Of a stretch of 10,668 bases of DNA, positions 1 through 6,834 are shown piece after piece. The position numbers were made by a program, and so were the translations under genes. The notes beneath the pieces were generated by a model. The model had not been told where the DNA came from and ran no database searches. It saw only the letters and a program-made list of their open reading frames with translations. The DNA is from Bacteroidales bacterium (GTDB lineage: Bacteria; Bacteroidota; Bacteroidia; Bacteroidales; JAOZTL01), in NCBI GenBank assembly GCA_029942205.1, contig JAOZTL010000057.1:1-10668 (forward strand), written 5' to 3'. Position 1 is the stretch's first letter, and the number at the start of each line of letters is the position of its first letter.

Positions 1-617
1 TGGCTGGATTAATTGCAGGCGTACTACATGCTCCACTTACTGGAATATTCTTAATTGGCGATATTACAGGTGGTTACGGGCTATTTATGCCACTAATGGT
101 TACTTCTACCTTATCCTACGTCACCATTAAGTTTTTTGAATCAAACAACGTATATTCCATACAATTAGCCAAACGTGGCGAATTAATGACCCATCATCAA
201 GACAAAAATATTTTATCGTTGATGAAAGTAAGTAAATTGCTCGAAACAAATTTCAAAACAATCGCACCTTCCGCCACTTTAGGCGATTTAGTGAAAGTAG
301 TTGCTGACTCACAGCGCAATATTTTTCCCGTCGTGGATGCACAAAGTCAGTTCCATGGCATTATTACGCTTGATGATATTCGACACATCATGTTTTCACC
401 CGAAAAATACGAACAAATCAAAGTAGAAGATCTTATGCGTGCGCCTACAGCTATTATTAGCCCTAATGATTCGGTTGCTGAAGTGGCGCAACGTATACAA
501 AACTCAGGTATTTTCAATATCACCGTGCTCGACAATGGAAAATACATGGGTTTCGTATCTCGTGCCAATTTATTTTCGTCGTACCGAAAAATGCTCAAAA
601 ATTTCTCCGAAGACTAG
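1..617 (+). CDS. ClC-family chloride channel/antiporter, C-terminal part with CBS pair (5' end outside window)
   Basis: The frame is open from the window edge (first full codon at base 3), so about 204 C-terminal residues are visible and the start lies upstream. The first ~45 residues read as the last membrane helices of a ClC channel: HAPLTGIFLIGDITGGY followed by LFMPLMVTSTLSYVTIKFF, matching the family's 'APLTxIxLxxExTGxY...PLM' region. A short cytosolic linker leads to two CBS domains, roughly fragment residues 74-133 (ending GIITLDDIRHIMF) and 141-198 (ending GFVSRANLF). CBS pairs in ClC proteins usually bind adenine nucleotides and tune gating or exchange; that role is inferred. The protein would carry chloride, possibly with proton exchange, across the inner membrane. 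The gating glutamate and selectivity-filter motifs lie outside the window, so channel and antiporter cannot be told apart. The stop codon TAG is the first part of repeat copy A. Confidence 0.9.
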   Translation, partial: AGLIAGVLHAPLTGIFLIGDITGGYGLFMPLMVTSTLSYVTIKFFESNNVYSIQLAKRGELMTHHQDKNILSLMKVSKLLETNFKTIAPSATLGDLVKVVADSQRNIFPVVDAQSQFHGIITLDDIRHIMFSPEKYEQIKVEDLMRAPTAIISPNDSVAEVAQRIQNSGIFNITVLDNGKYMGFVSRANLFSSYRKMLKNFSED

Positions 618-660
618 GTCTGCAACCTTTTTTGATGTGGCTCACGCAATTCTATAAATA
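616..660 (+). repeat. Dispersed intergenic repeat, copy A (terminator-like hairpin at ClC stop codon)
   Basis: Begins inside the TAG stop of the ClC gene: AGGT (616-619), loop CTGCA, ACCT (625-628), then a T-run, then GATGTGGCTCACGCA. This lines up with copies C1/C2 (AGGTCTTCGACCT, T-run, GATGTTGCTTACGCA). The 3' part (AT-rich, with ATAAATA) is only weakly conserved. Hairpin plus T-run in sense orientation right at the stop suggests a transcript end for the ClC gene; that role is inferred. Confidence 0.6.
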
Positions 661-715
661 TCAATTAAATTAGCAATTTAAAAACAATTAAATGTAATCG
701 TTTTATATAAGTGCT

Positions 716-1612
716 TTAATTTAATAAAAATTGACTATTTTCGTCTAAATAATCCACATAAGTAGACAATTCTACCGATTTTAGCTCTAAGGAATTAAAA
801 AATTCTTCTTCGTTGAGCGTCGAACTCGGTTGCGATAGTTTGAGCATATCCATTTTTATCTGTCGCAACGAAGCGATGGAAGAGTCTATTTTTAATTTTG
901 TCAATTCTATTTGATCAGACAATCCAGTGTAGGAGTCTATCAATTTTCGATACTTTTCAATGGTCGTTTCATATTCGGCTTTCAATGCATGGTTGCTTGT
1001 TTTCGACATTTTCGCCAGCAATTCCTCTATTTTTTGTGAATAATTATTCGCTTGAGCTTGTTTATACGTTTTTTCGAGTTTTGTTTCTTGCTCTATTAGC
1101 TTTTTGATATTACTAATGTATTTTTCGACTACTGGCTCGATTTCACTCAAAATGCCATTTGTTATATTCGTCTGATTCTGAAGTAAATCATAAATTTCTT
1201 TCCGTATTTCAAAAACGTCTTTCAACATAGGAGAATCGACTCTTTTGGTATAAGTAGATTCTGCTTTATAATGAGCATTAGATGGCGAATAAGGCGATTC
1301 GTTTACTATAATATTTAAGTACGGAACTCGAATAATAAATGACGTAATAATAGCAGCCATCCACGATAATAGAAAAATGCCAATAACAACATTTTCTAGC
1401 GTAGAAGCCGCTGCCGTGTCGTCTGTCTCAAGAACAAAAAATAAGAGGATAACAGGAAGTGCATATCCAACTCCCAAAAAAATCCACTCTTTCTTTTTTG
1501 CTTTGAATCCTGCAAATAGAACGGATGCCCAATGCATCAAAAATATAAAAGAAATAAGCACCCACAGCGAATGCCGTATTTTCCAACCTGTTGATTTTTC
1601 AGATAAACTCAT
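716..1612 (-). CDS. Hypothetical membrane protein with C-terminal coiled coil
   Basis: 298 residues; I do not recognise a named family with confidence. The N-terminal third is membranous, with three likely helices at about residues 14-36, 42-62 and 74-98, and basic AKKKEW between the first two. The opening GWKIRHSLWVL followed by AKKKEWIFLGVGYALP resembles a small membrane module fused to various tails in Firmicutes and Bacteroidota hypothetical proteins. Residues ~125-290 are hydrophilic, rich in E, K, Q and L, with heptad-like spacing (for example EIRKEIYDLL and ELTKLKIDSSIASLRQIK), so a long cytoplasmic coiled coil is likely. A distant link to XpaC-type (5-bromo-4-chloroindolyl phosphate hydrolysis) proteins is possible but unproven. 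The ATG at 1612 is favoured because a TATCTTTG box lies ~32 bases upstream. No operon partner: cinA is 197 bases upstream with its own stop element. Confidence 0.75.
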   Translation of the reverse strand: MSLSEKSTGWKIRHSLWVLISFIFLMHWASVLFAGFKAKKKEWIFLGVGYALPVILLFFVLETDDTAAASTLENVVIGIFLLSWMAAIITSFIIRVPYLNIIVNESPYSPSNAHYKAESTYTKRVDSPMLKDVFEIRKEIYDLLQNQTNITNGILSEIEPVVEKYISNIKKLIEQETKLEKTYKQAQANNYSQKIEELLAKMSKTSNHALKAEYETTIEKYRKLIDSYTGLSDQIELTKLKIDSSIASLRQIKMDMLKLSQPSSTLNEEEFFNSLELKSVELSTYVDYLDENSQFLLN

Positions 1613-1643
1613 AATTTATTATTAAGTAGATATATTTATTCAT

Positions 1644-1651
1644 CAAAGATA
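1644..1651 (-). promoter_or_regulatory. Candidate Bacteroidota -7 box for the coiled-coil membrane protein gene
   Basis: On the minus strand this reads TATCTTTG, an exact match to TAnnTTTG, ending 31 bases before the ATG at 1612. No convincing TTG -33 element is seen at 19-21 bases upstream, so this rests on one element only. Confidence 0.35.
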
Positions 1652-1746
1652 ACAAAATAGCTTTCGTCTTCCTAGCTTTTTATAAATAAAAAAAACATTT
1701 TTTTATTTTAATCCTTAAACAAGAAAAATAGAAATTTTATTCCCAC

Positions 1747-1812
1747 TAAATTATTGATTATAACCGCTTTATGCAGGCATGTAAGTAACATCAAAATAGT
1801 TCGAAGTGCTTA
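1747..1812 (-). repeat. Dispersed intergenic repeat, copy E (follows cinA stop codon)
   Basis: Read on the minus strand from the cinA stop: GCACTTCGAACTATTTTGAT, then GTTACTTACATG, then an AT-rich part containing TTATAATCAATAATTTAG. It matches copy C1 in order: CTTCGAC, TTTT, GATGTT, CTTAC, AATGCATTATTAATCAATGGTTTG. It is inverted relative to copies A-D but in sense with cinA, and begins at its stop codon just as copies A and D do for their genes. The hairpin at its head has decayed (CTTCGAA core only). Confidence 0.6.
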
Positions 1813-3051
1813 AATTTCTAAAATAAATTTTCGTAATTTATCCAATGATTTTGCACTTGCTCGACGGATATTTATATCACGACGTTGTCCGAAAACATAT
1901 TTTTTGGACTCAATTTTATCTCTACTAGCCACTGCAATCCAAGTTGTACCAACGGGTTTTTCGGACGAACCGCCATCGGGACCAGCAATACCCGAAACAG
2001 CAATAGCATAGTCGGTTTGGAACATATTCAATGCTGCTTTTGCCATTTCTTCCACCGTTTGCTGACTGACAGCTCCGTGGTCTATCATGGTTTGCTTGTT
2101 TATTTTTAATATCTCCTCTTTCGCTTCATTTGAATATGCAATTAATGAACCCTTAAAATACACAGAACTACCTGAAATAGAGGTTATCTGTCGAGCAATG
2201 TTTCCTCCAGTACAACTTTCGGCAGTGCAAAGCGTTTTGTTGCTTTTTCGCAATAATTCGCCCACTGCACTTTGCAATGTATCTGGACTGACACCAAAAA
2301 TGGCTTTTCCTATAATTTTATGTAATTTCAATTCTTCTTTTTCGATAATTGCAACCAGCTTTTTTTTGTCATTTCCTCGAATACTCAAGCGCAAACGCAC
2401 GTGCTCAGGTGATGGCAAATAGGCTAATTTTACATTTTCGGACAAATTTTCTTCCCAGTCGCTGATAAGTTCGGCCAGCATCGATTCGGGCAAACCGTGT
2501 GTCATAATAGTTTTTTGTACAATTATCGGCAATTCAAAATGTTCTTTTATTTTGGGAATCAAACTTACGCTTACCATTTCTTTCATCTCGAAAGGCACGC
2601 CTGGCATCGAAAAAAACACACATCCGTTACGCTCAAACCACATGCCCGATGCCGTTCCGTTATAATTACGAATTACGGTACAGTTATCTGGAACTTCGGC
2701 TTGTTTGATATTTTGTGTATTAAACCGAATGCCACGAGTTTTCATAAACTGTTCAATATCGTCATGAACTTCCTGATTAACAACCAGTTCTGAATCAAAA
2801 TATTTACACAAAGTATGCTTCGTAATATCATCTTTCGTTGGTCCCAAGCCTCCTGTCATAATCACCAAATCGGCACGACTTTCGGCTTCGGATAAAGCCG
2901 TCAAAATGTGTGCTTCATTATCAGAAATGGAGCTAATTTGATGTACTTTTATTCCTAATTGTGTGAGTTGGTCGGCAATCCAAGCCGAATTTGAATCAAC
3001 GATTTGTCCAATCAATATTTCATCGCCTATCGTTATTATTTCTGCTTTCAT
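1810..3051 (-). CDS. cinA: CinA-family protein: MoCF-like domain plus nicotinamide-nucleotide amidohydrolase domain
   Basis: 413 residues, the usual length for two-domain CinA. Residues 1-~170 are the MoaB/MogA-like (MoCF_biosynth) domain, with IGDEILIGQIVDSNSAW near the start and MTGGLGPTKDD at 65-75; in characterised relatives this domain hydrolyses pyridine-nucleotide pyrophosphates such as ADP-ribose. Residues ~255-413 are the CinA C-terminal (PncC) domain, with AESCTGG at 277-283, whose Ser279 is the expected nucleophile, and SGIAGPDGG at 353-361. This domain deamidates nicotinamide mononucleotide to nicotinic acid mononucleotide in NAD recycling. Both active-site motifs are intact, so the protein is probably functional in the cytoplasm. 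Older 'competence/damage-inducible' naming does not imply competence here. The ATG at 3051 gives the canonical MKAEIITIGDE start. Monocistronic as far as seen: no close same-strand neighbour within 190 bases on either side. Confidence 0.96.
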   Translation of the reverse strand: MKAEIITIGDEILIGQIVDSNSAWIADQLTQLGIKVHQISSISDNEAHILTALSEAESRADLVIMTGGLGPTKDDITKHTLCKYFDSELVVNQEVHDDIEQFMKTRGIRFNTQNIKQAEVPDNCTVIRNYNGTASGMWFERNGCVFFSMPGVPFEMKEMVSVSLIPKIKEHFELPIIVQKTIMTHGLPESMLAELISDWEENLSENVKLAYLPSPEHVRLRLSIRGNDKKKLVAIIEKEELKLHKIIGKAIFGVSPDTLQSAVGELLRKSNKTLCTAESCTGGNIARQITSISGSSVYFKGSLIAYSNEAKEEILKINKQTMIDHGAVSQQTVEEMAKAALNMFQTDYAIAVSGIAGPDGGSSEKPVGTTWIAVASRDKIESKKYVFGQRRDINIRRASAKSLDKLRKFILEI

Positions 3052-3099
3052 ATTTTTATCTTTCCTGTATAACTGTCTGTTTTTAATGTTTATTATGAA

Positions 3100-3156
3100 T
3101 AAGGTCTTCGATCTTTTTGATGTTGATCGTCTAAATCTCTCAATAAATAATTTTTA
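3100..3156 (+). repeat. Dispersed intergenic repeat, copy B (shortened)
   Basis: AAGGTCTTCGATCTTTTT (from 3101) then GATGTTGATCG, followed by CTCAATAAATAATTTTTAGA. It matches the head of copies C1/C2 (AGGTCTTCGACCTTTT, GATGTTG) and their tail (GTCAATAAATAACTAGAA), with about 30 bases missing between them. The copy lies in the 216-base gap between the cinA start (3051) and the nitric oxide reductase stop (3268), on the strand opposite both genes. Apart from the terminator at 3211-3252, nothing else is seen in that gap. Confidence 0.55.
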
Positions 3157-3210
3157 GAATTATAATTATTACCACAATTTAGTATAAAATAAAAAAATAA
3201 ATGTAATAAT

Positions 3211-3252
3211 AAAAAAAATCCCAATCTAAAATTTCAGATTGGGATTTTTTTT
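3211..3252 (-). terminator. Intrinsic terminator of the nitric oxide reductase gene
   Basis: Perfect inverted repeat: AATCCCAATCT (ending 3227), an 8-base loop, AGATTGGGATT (from 3236), flanked by an A-run on one side and a T-run on the other. The stem begins 16 bases past the stop codon of the minus-strand reductase gene. The symmetric A/T flanks would let it work in both directions, which would also isolate the cinA promoter region. Confidence 0.9.
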
Positions 3253-3267
3253 ATTTTTTAGAGCCAA

Positions 3268-5523
3268 TTATTCAGCAACAACTGCATTTGGATCTTTCTT
3301 AGAGAATAATATTTTAGACGTTAAATCGTATAAAATTAAAGTACCGCCAATAAGCATCATTCCATCAGGTAAGGCTCTGAACCAAATCCAGCCCTTCATT
3401 CCATCAAGGGCTTCACGTGTACGTGTGAAGAAATAGCCCATTTCGCTGGCTGTTTGGGTTTGTTCCATTCCTATAATAAATGTAGGAAGTGCAAACAATA
3501 ATACTCCAATGGTTAAGAACCAGAAACCATAATTATTTAGTTTTTCACTCCAAATAAAGCCTTTTGCCATTGAATTGGCTCGTGCTGTCATGTACAAAAA
3601 GGCAATTGAAATATAACCAAATGCTCCAAGTAAAGCAACGTGCCCATGAGGCATGATTAAATAAGTTCCGTGAGAGTAATAACTGATTGTTGGTGTGTTA
3701 ATTACCATACCAAAAATACCTGCTCCAATAAAATTCAATACTGCCGAACCTGCAATCCACCTGAAAGGGGCAGAAAACTTGAAATCAACGCCTGAGTGAA
3801 CTTTTTCACGCTTATTTTTAATAGCTTCGATAATAAGTAATGCTAGCGGAAGTGGCTCTAATGCTGAGAAAATTCCACCAATTGCTATCCAATACTCATC
3901 AAGCCCTTGCCACCAATAATGGTGTCCAACGCCTAAAGTTCCACTTAACATAATAAGGAATAACTCAAACATCATCACTTTTGTAGCCATTCGTTGAGAA
4001 ACTAATCCAAGAGATACAGTAAAGAAAGCAATTACACCCGCAGCAAATAACTCAAAAGTTAATTCAACCCAAAGGTGAATTACCCACCAACGATAATAAT
4101 CATCAACGGTAAAGTTAGGCTCAATTTTATGAAGTGGCATCATTCCTGCAATGTAAAGTGTTGCAATAGCAAATGCCGACCAAATAATTGTACTCACAAT
4201 AGGATTGTTTGTTTTTGCTTTGCGAATAAGTGTAAATACCAGTAAGAACCAGAAAACCAGTCCAATAACCAGTAAAATATCCCAAACTCGTCCTAAATTT
4301 AATAATTCACGTCCTTCGTTTCCTAGCCAGAACCAAGTTTCACGCATTTGACCAGTTGCACCCATGTACAAACCAATAATACTACCGACTGCTACAAAGA
4401 CTAAAGTTCCCCAAAGCACGTCTATTAGCCAAGGATACTTATGGTCTTCATTAGCAACCCAAGGTGCTATTAATAAGCCACCAACAAGCCATCCAACAGC
4501 GACCCAAAGTATGGCAATTTGTGTGTGAATGGAACGTAAAACATTAAAAGGAAGTAATTCTTGAGAAAACATGAAATCTTTTTCGGGGCTGGCATACAAG
4601 TGAGCCAAATAAGCACCAAGAAGCATTTGAACAACAAATAAACCAACAACAACTGGTACATATTTCAGTAATTTTTGTTGTGATTTAAAGAGTTTTGTGA
4701 TTTTCATTGCAGGCTCTAAAATCTCATTTTCTTCTTTCTTGAAAAGGTAAGCATACGATAGATAAATAACAAAAACAGTTAATATCCAAAGAATTAAAAA
4801 TTCGTATAAGGAAATTTTATGTGAGTTAAAACTTACATCTTGATCGATCAAAGGCTCTGGAGGCCAATTATTTGACCACGTTCTCTCGCCTCTAGTTCCT
4901 TCCGTTCCTGGACGAATTGATGAAGCTACTAATTGAGACCAATCAAAAAATGCAGCAATTTTAACAGCTTCTTCTGGTAAAATTATACCACCTCTAAAAG
5001 CTCTTTTTGGATCGCCATTTACCAATAAATCAGTAATATACTCTACATTTCGATGATAAGCCGCCGCCGATGCATCTGTATAAGTTGTACCTTCTTCTAG
5101 TAATTTTGTCTGCTGTTTAACGTCTTGTTTTACACGTTCTTTTACAGCACCTCGCTCAATATTTGTTAAATCTTTTGAGGCTTTTTTATACAATTCATTA
5201 CCATAAAAATCGTATAAAAACTCAATTCGGTAATGCATGAAATCCGTAGTGAAATCGGGCCCCATATAAGCTCCCATTCCCAGTAACGAACCCCAGTCCA
5301 TTAAGTCAAATTGCTGGAAAAATACTTTTCCTTCAACGATATCATCGTAAGTATAAAGCACTTCGCCACTCACAGACTGAACTGTTTTTGGTAATGGTGG
5401 GACTTCTTTTTGTAAATTTGCTGTATAATAAATCAGCATAGTTACCATAATTAAAGAAATTGTCCAAAACCCAGCCGTCAAGCCTTTCCGAGTCATAAAC
5501 TTGTCTAATAATGTTTCTTTCAT
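3268..5523 (-). CDS. norZ: Quinol-dependent nitric oxide reductase, single-subunit (qNOR, NorZ type)
   Basis: 751 residues, the normal size for qNOR. It reduces two NO to N2O in the inner membrane using electrons from the quinol pool. The N-terminal ~250 residues hold one membrane anchor (about 16-36) and a large periplasmic region without a cytochrome c haem motif (no CxxCH), as expected of the quinol-fed type. Twelve or so helices follow. Expected ligands are all present: low-spin haem b His333 (SIHTQIAILW) and His628; haem b3 His626 (MPHGHVALLG); FeB His483 (VIHLWVEL) and the pair His534-His535 (GVGHHYWW). Glu487, Glu491 and Glu556 sit where the family keeps acidic residues near the active site. 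The Rrf2 regulator gene is 227 bases upstream on the same strand. No nirK/nirS or nosZ is visible, so the job may be NO detoxification rather than full denitrification. Confidence 0.96.
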   Translation of the reverse strand: MKETLLDKFMTRKGLTAGFWTISLIMVTMLIYYTANLQKEVPPLPKTVQSVSGEVLYTYDDIVEGKVFFQQFDLMDWGSLLGMGAYMGPDFTTDFMHYRIEFLYDFYGNELYKKASKDLTNIERGAVKERVKQDVKQQTKLLEEGTTYTDASAAAYHRNVEYITDLLVNGDPKRAFRGGIILPEEAVKIAAFFDWSQLVASSIRPGTEGTRGERTWSNNWPPEPLIDQDVSFNSHKISLYEFLILWILTVFVIYLSYAYLFKKEENEILEPAMKITKLFKSQQKLLKYVPVVVGLFVVQMLLGAYLAHLYASPEKDFMFSQELLPFNVLRSIHTQIAILWVAVGWLVGGLLIAPWVANEDHKYPWLIDVLWGTLVFVAVGSIIGLYMGATGQMRETWFWLGNEGRELLNLGRVWDILLVIGLVFWFLLVFTLIRKAKTNNPIVSTIIWSAFAIATLYIAGMMPLHKIEPNFTVDDYYRWWVIHLWVELTFELFAAGVIAFFTVSLGLVSQRMATKVMMFELFLIMLSGTLGVGHHYWWQGLDEYWIAIGGIFSALEPLPLALLIIEAIKNKREKVHSGVDFKFSAPFRWIAGSAVLNFIGAGIFGMVINTPTISYYSHGTYLIMPHGHVALLGAFGYISIAFLYMTARANSMAKGFIWSEKLNNYGFWFLTIGVLLFALPTFIIGMEQTQTASEMGYFFTRTREALDGMKGWIWFRALPDGMMLIGGTLILYDLTSKILFSKKDPNAVVAE

Positions 5524-5625
5524 ATTACAAAGTTAATTAGTTAATAATTAAGGTTAAAGAAAAATTAAAATTCATTGTTGTATTGTTATGATAAGACCTT
5601 TTTTTACTGATTTAATATTTATAAT

Positions 5626-5655
5626 TCAATTAATTGACTTATAATCAATTAATTA
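5626..5655 (-). promoter_or_regulatory. Direct repeat of an AATTAATTGA palindromic site upstream of norZ
   Basis: TCAATTAATTGA at 5626-5637 is a perfect 12-base palindrome, and TCAATTAATTA at 5645-5655 repeats it with one change, 19 bases apart (about two helical turns). On the minus strand the longer units are AATTAATTGATTATAA and AATTAATTGAATTATAA. They lie ~105-130 bases before the norZ start, just downstream of a TATTTTTG box. A regulator binding on one DNA face is plausible, but the region is so A+T-rich that chance cannot be excluded. Confidence 0.3.
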
Positions 5656-5657
5656 CA

Positions 5658-5665
5658 CAAAAATA
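5658..5665 (-). promoter_or_regulatory. Candidate -7 box for norZ
   Basis: The minus strand reads TATTTTTG, matching TAnnTTTG. No TTG -33 element sits at the right distance (the nearest is CTG at 5686-5684). An identical box lies at 5713-5720, so the choice between them is open. Start from this box would leave a leader of about 125 bases. Confidence 0.25.
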
Positions 5666-5750
5666 GCATACCGTTTTTTTATACAGATATTAGTTAAAGT
5701 TTCATTTTCTCTCAAAAATAACATTTCTAATTGATAAAAAAAATAGATAC

Positions 5751-6164
5751 TCAAATTTTTAAACTATTTTTCTGTGATATTTCATATAATGACGTTTCAC
5801 TAAAAGTTTTCAATAATTTCTCACGAGTTTCAACCCAAACCTCGTGCATACTACACGGATTTTCATCCGAACAATCGTCAAAACCCAGAATGCAGCCTAA
5901 GTATTTATCCATTCCTTCTACTGCATTAATAATATCTGAAATATAAATGTCTTTCGTGTTTTTACTGAAACAGTATCCTCCATATCGCCCTTGTTTACTA
6001 TTAATCAACTGAACCTTAGATAATAAAGTCATTAATTTTCGGAGATATTTGTCTGAAACACCAAGTTTTTCTATAAGTTGCTTGGCAGAAAAAAGCTCAT
6101 TATTCTCTTTTGCCATATAGCTTAAAATCCGTATTGCGTATTCTGAGGTTTTACTTAGCTTCAT
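5751..6164 (-). CDS. Rrf2-family Fe-S transcriptional regulator (NsrR/IscR-like)
   Basis: 137 residues from the ATG at 6164, giving the canonical Rrf2 opening MKLSKTSEYAIRILSYMA. The winged helix-turn-helix covers residues ~1-70 (SAKQLIEKLGVSDKYLRKLM, then SKQGRYGGY for the wing). The cluster-binding cysteines are Cys91, Cys98 and Cys104 (C-x6-C-x5-C), followed by MHEVW, as in Fe-S-containing members; an extra Cys65 lies in the wing. NsrR, IscR and relatives sense NO, iron-sulfur status or redox state. The next gene downstream on the same strand encodes a nitric oxide reductase, so an NO-sensing, NsrR-like role is likely but inferred. Longer starts (to 6224) are rejected because the promoter and operator half-sites lie between them and 6164. 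The three half-sites over its own promoter point to autoregulation. Confidence 0.93.
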   Translation of the reverse strand: MKLSKTSEYAIRILSYMAKENNELFSAKQLIEKLGVSDKYLRKLMTLLSKVQLINSKQGRYGGYCFSKNTKDIYISDIINAVEGMDKYLGCILGFDDCSDENPCSMHEVWVETREKLLKTFSETSLYEISQKNSLKI

Positions 6165-6169
6165 AATTA

Positions 6170-6208
6170 AAATACTACTTAATGGTAGTATTTGCAAATG
6201 TAAATACT
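6170..6208 (-). promoter_or_regulatory. Triple half-site operator of the Rrf2 regulator gene
   Basis: Three perfect copies of a 7-mer in alternating orientation on the minus strand: AGTATTT (6208-6202), AAATACT (6193-6187), AGTATTT (6176-6170). Neighbouring pairs form two overlapping inverted repeats sharing the middle half-site: AGTATTT-N8-AAATACT over the -7 box, and AATACTAC-N6-GTAGTATT over the presumed transcription start and leader. This layout suits dimeric Rrf2 autorepression. The same 7-mer was not found upstream of norZ. Confidence 0.65.
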
Positions 6209-6224
6209 TTTCACAGTTAAACAA
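6195..6224 (-). promoter_or_regulatory. Promoter of the Rrf2 regulator gene (-33 TTG, -7 TACATTTG)
   Basis: Minus strand: TTG at 6224-6222, a 19-base spacer, then TACATTTG at 6202-6195, an exact TAnnTTTG. Both Bacteroidota elements at proper spacing make this the best promoter in the window. The start point would fall near 6189, giving a leader of about 25 bases before the ATG at 6164. Confidence 0.65.
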
Positions 6225-6332
6225 GTTTTTTCTTGAAAAAAATGTACTTTATACACTCTTTTTTCGTTTATTTGATAACGTAGAATTAATCCTTATAATT
6301 AGCTTACTTACCCAAATTTATTAAATAGGAAT

Positions 6333-6833
6333 ATGAAACGACCAATTTTAAAATTTAAACGAATCATTCACCACTTTTATAGTCGGCTAGTAATTGTAAG
6401 TGTTAGTTTTATTGGTCTTCTTACTGGTTGTGAAATTATTGGAGGTGGATTTGTCGCAATGTACGGAATGCCCATTGCGTCATACAAAATAAATGGAAAC
6501 ATCGTGGATGCGACAAGCAAACAAGCTATTCCAAATATACAAATAAGCACATTGATGCTACAAGGCACGGATACAGAAAGCGGCTTTTCGTTAGACACCA
6601 TTTATTCAGATATTAATGGAAAATTCGTTATCGAATGGAAAGAAGTTTCCATAGACTTAACTTTTGTGCTAAAAACTAAAGACATTGACGGTCAAGAGAA
6701 CGGCTTGTATTTAGAACAAGAAATAAGCATACCATTCTCAGAATCAGACCTAAGCGGCGGTGATGGTAGTTGGGATCAAGGTAGTGCCGAAAAAAGCATC
6801 ACCATCGAAATCAACGAACAACTGAAAAAATAA
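6333..6833 (+). CDS. Putative lipoprotein of the rSAM/lipoprotein system
   Basis: 166 residues. A basic N-terminus and hydrophobic stretch (about 17-32) end in a lipobox, LLTGC, with Cys33 the lipidated residue, so the mature protein would be anchored to a membrane outside the cytoplasm. The mature part opens with MYGMPIASYKINGNIVDAT, then QAIPNIQIS and SDINGKFVI, a pattern typical of carboxypeptidase-regulatory-like beta-sandwich domains. DIDGQENGLY (~124-133) and a C-terminal GSWDQG (~145-150) match what I recall of the Bacteroidota family 'putative lipoprotein, rSAM/lipoprotein system' (YGTPYA..., DIDGEENG, W-x-x-G). The radical SAM gene follows after one base (TAAAATG), so the two are almost certainly co-transcribed. 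Whether the lipoprotein is the enzyme's substrate is unknown. No clear promoter was found in the 168 bases upstream. Confidence 0.87.
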   Translation: MKRPILKFKRIIHHFYSRLVIVSVSFIGLLTGCEIIGGGFVAMYGMPIASYKINGNIVDATSKQAIPNIQISTLMLQGTDTESGFSLDTIYSDINGKFVIEWKEVSIDLTFVLKTKDIDGQENGLYLEQEISIPFSESDLSGGDGSWDQGSAEKSITIEINEQLKK

Positions 6834-6834
6834 A

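Noticed and set aside
665..681. Inverted repeat TTAAATT-AGC-AATTTAA as a terminator of the coiled-coil protein gene
   Set aside because: Stem contains only A and T pairs and no T-run follows on either strand; expected by chance in such A+T-rich DNA.
685..718. Possible seventh repeat copy after the stop of the coiled-coil protein gene
   Set aside because: Minus strand starts AAGCACTT like copy E and has GATTACAT later, but the hairpin, T-run and GATGTTGCTTAC block are missing.
2087..2422. Plus-strand open frame opposite cinA (111 codons)
   Set aside because: It is a shadow of a well-conserved gene on the other strand, has no recognisable motifs and its composition is explained by the antisense codons.
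5528..5535. TAACTTTG box next to the norZ start as its promoter
   Set aside because: It lies about 5 bases from the ATG, which would make a leaderless message, and no TTG element is at the right spacing.
5591..5620. AAGACC plus T-run as another dispersed repeat copy
   Set aside because: Only the GACC-T-run resembles the family; the ATGTTGCTTAC block and the hairpin partner are absent.
5751..6224. Longer reading of the Rrf2 gene with 20 extra N-terminal residues
   Set aside because: The extra segment does not look like the family, and its codons would lie over the TTG/TACATTTG promoter and operator half-sites. MKLSKTSEYA at 6164 is the canonical start.
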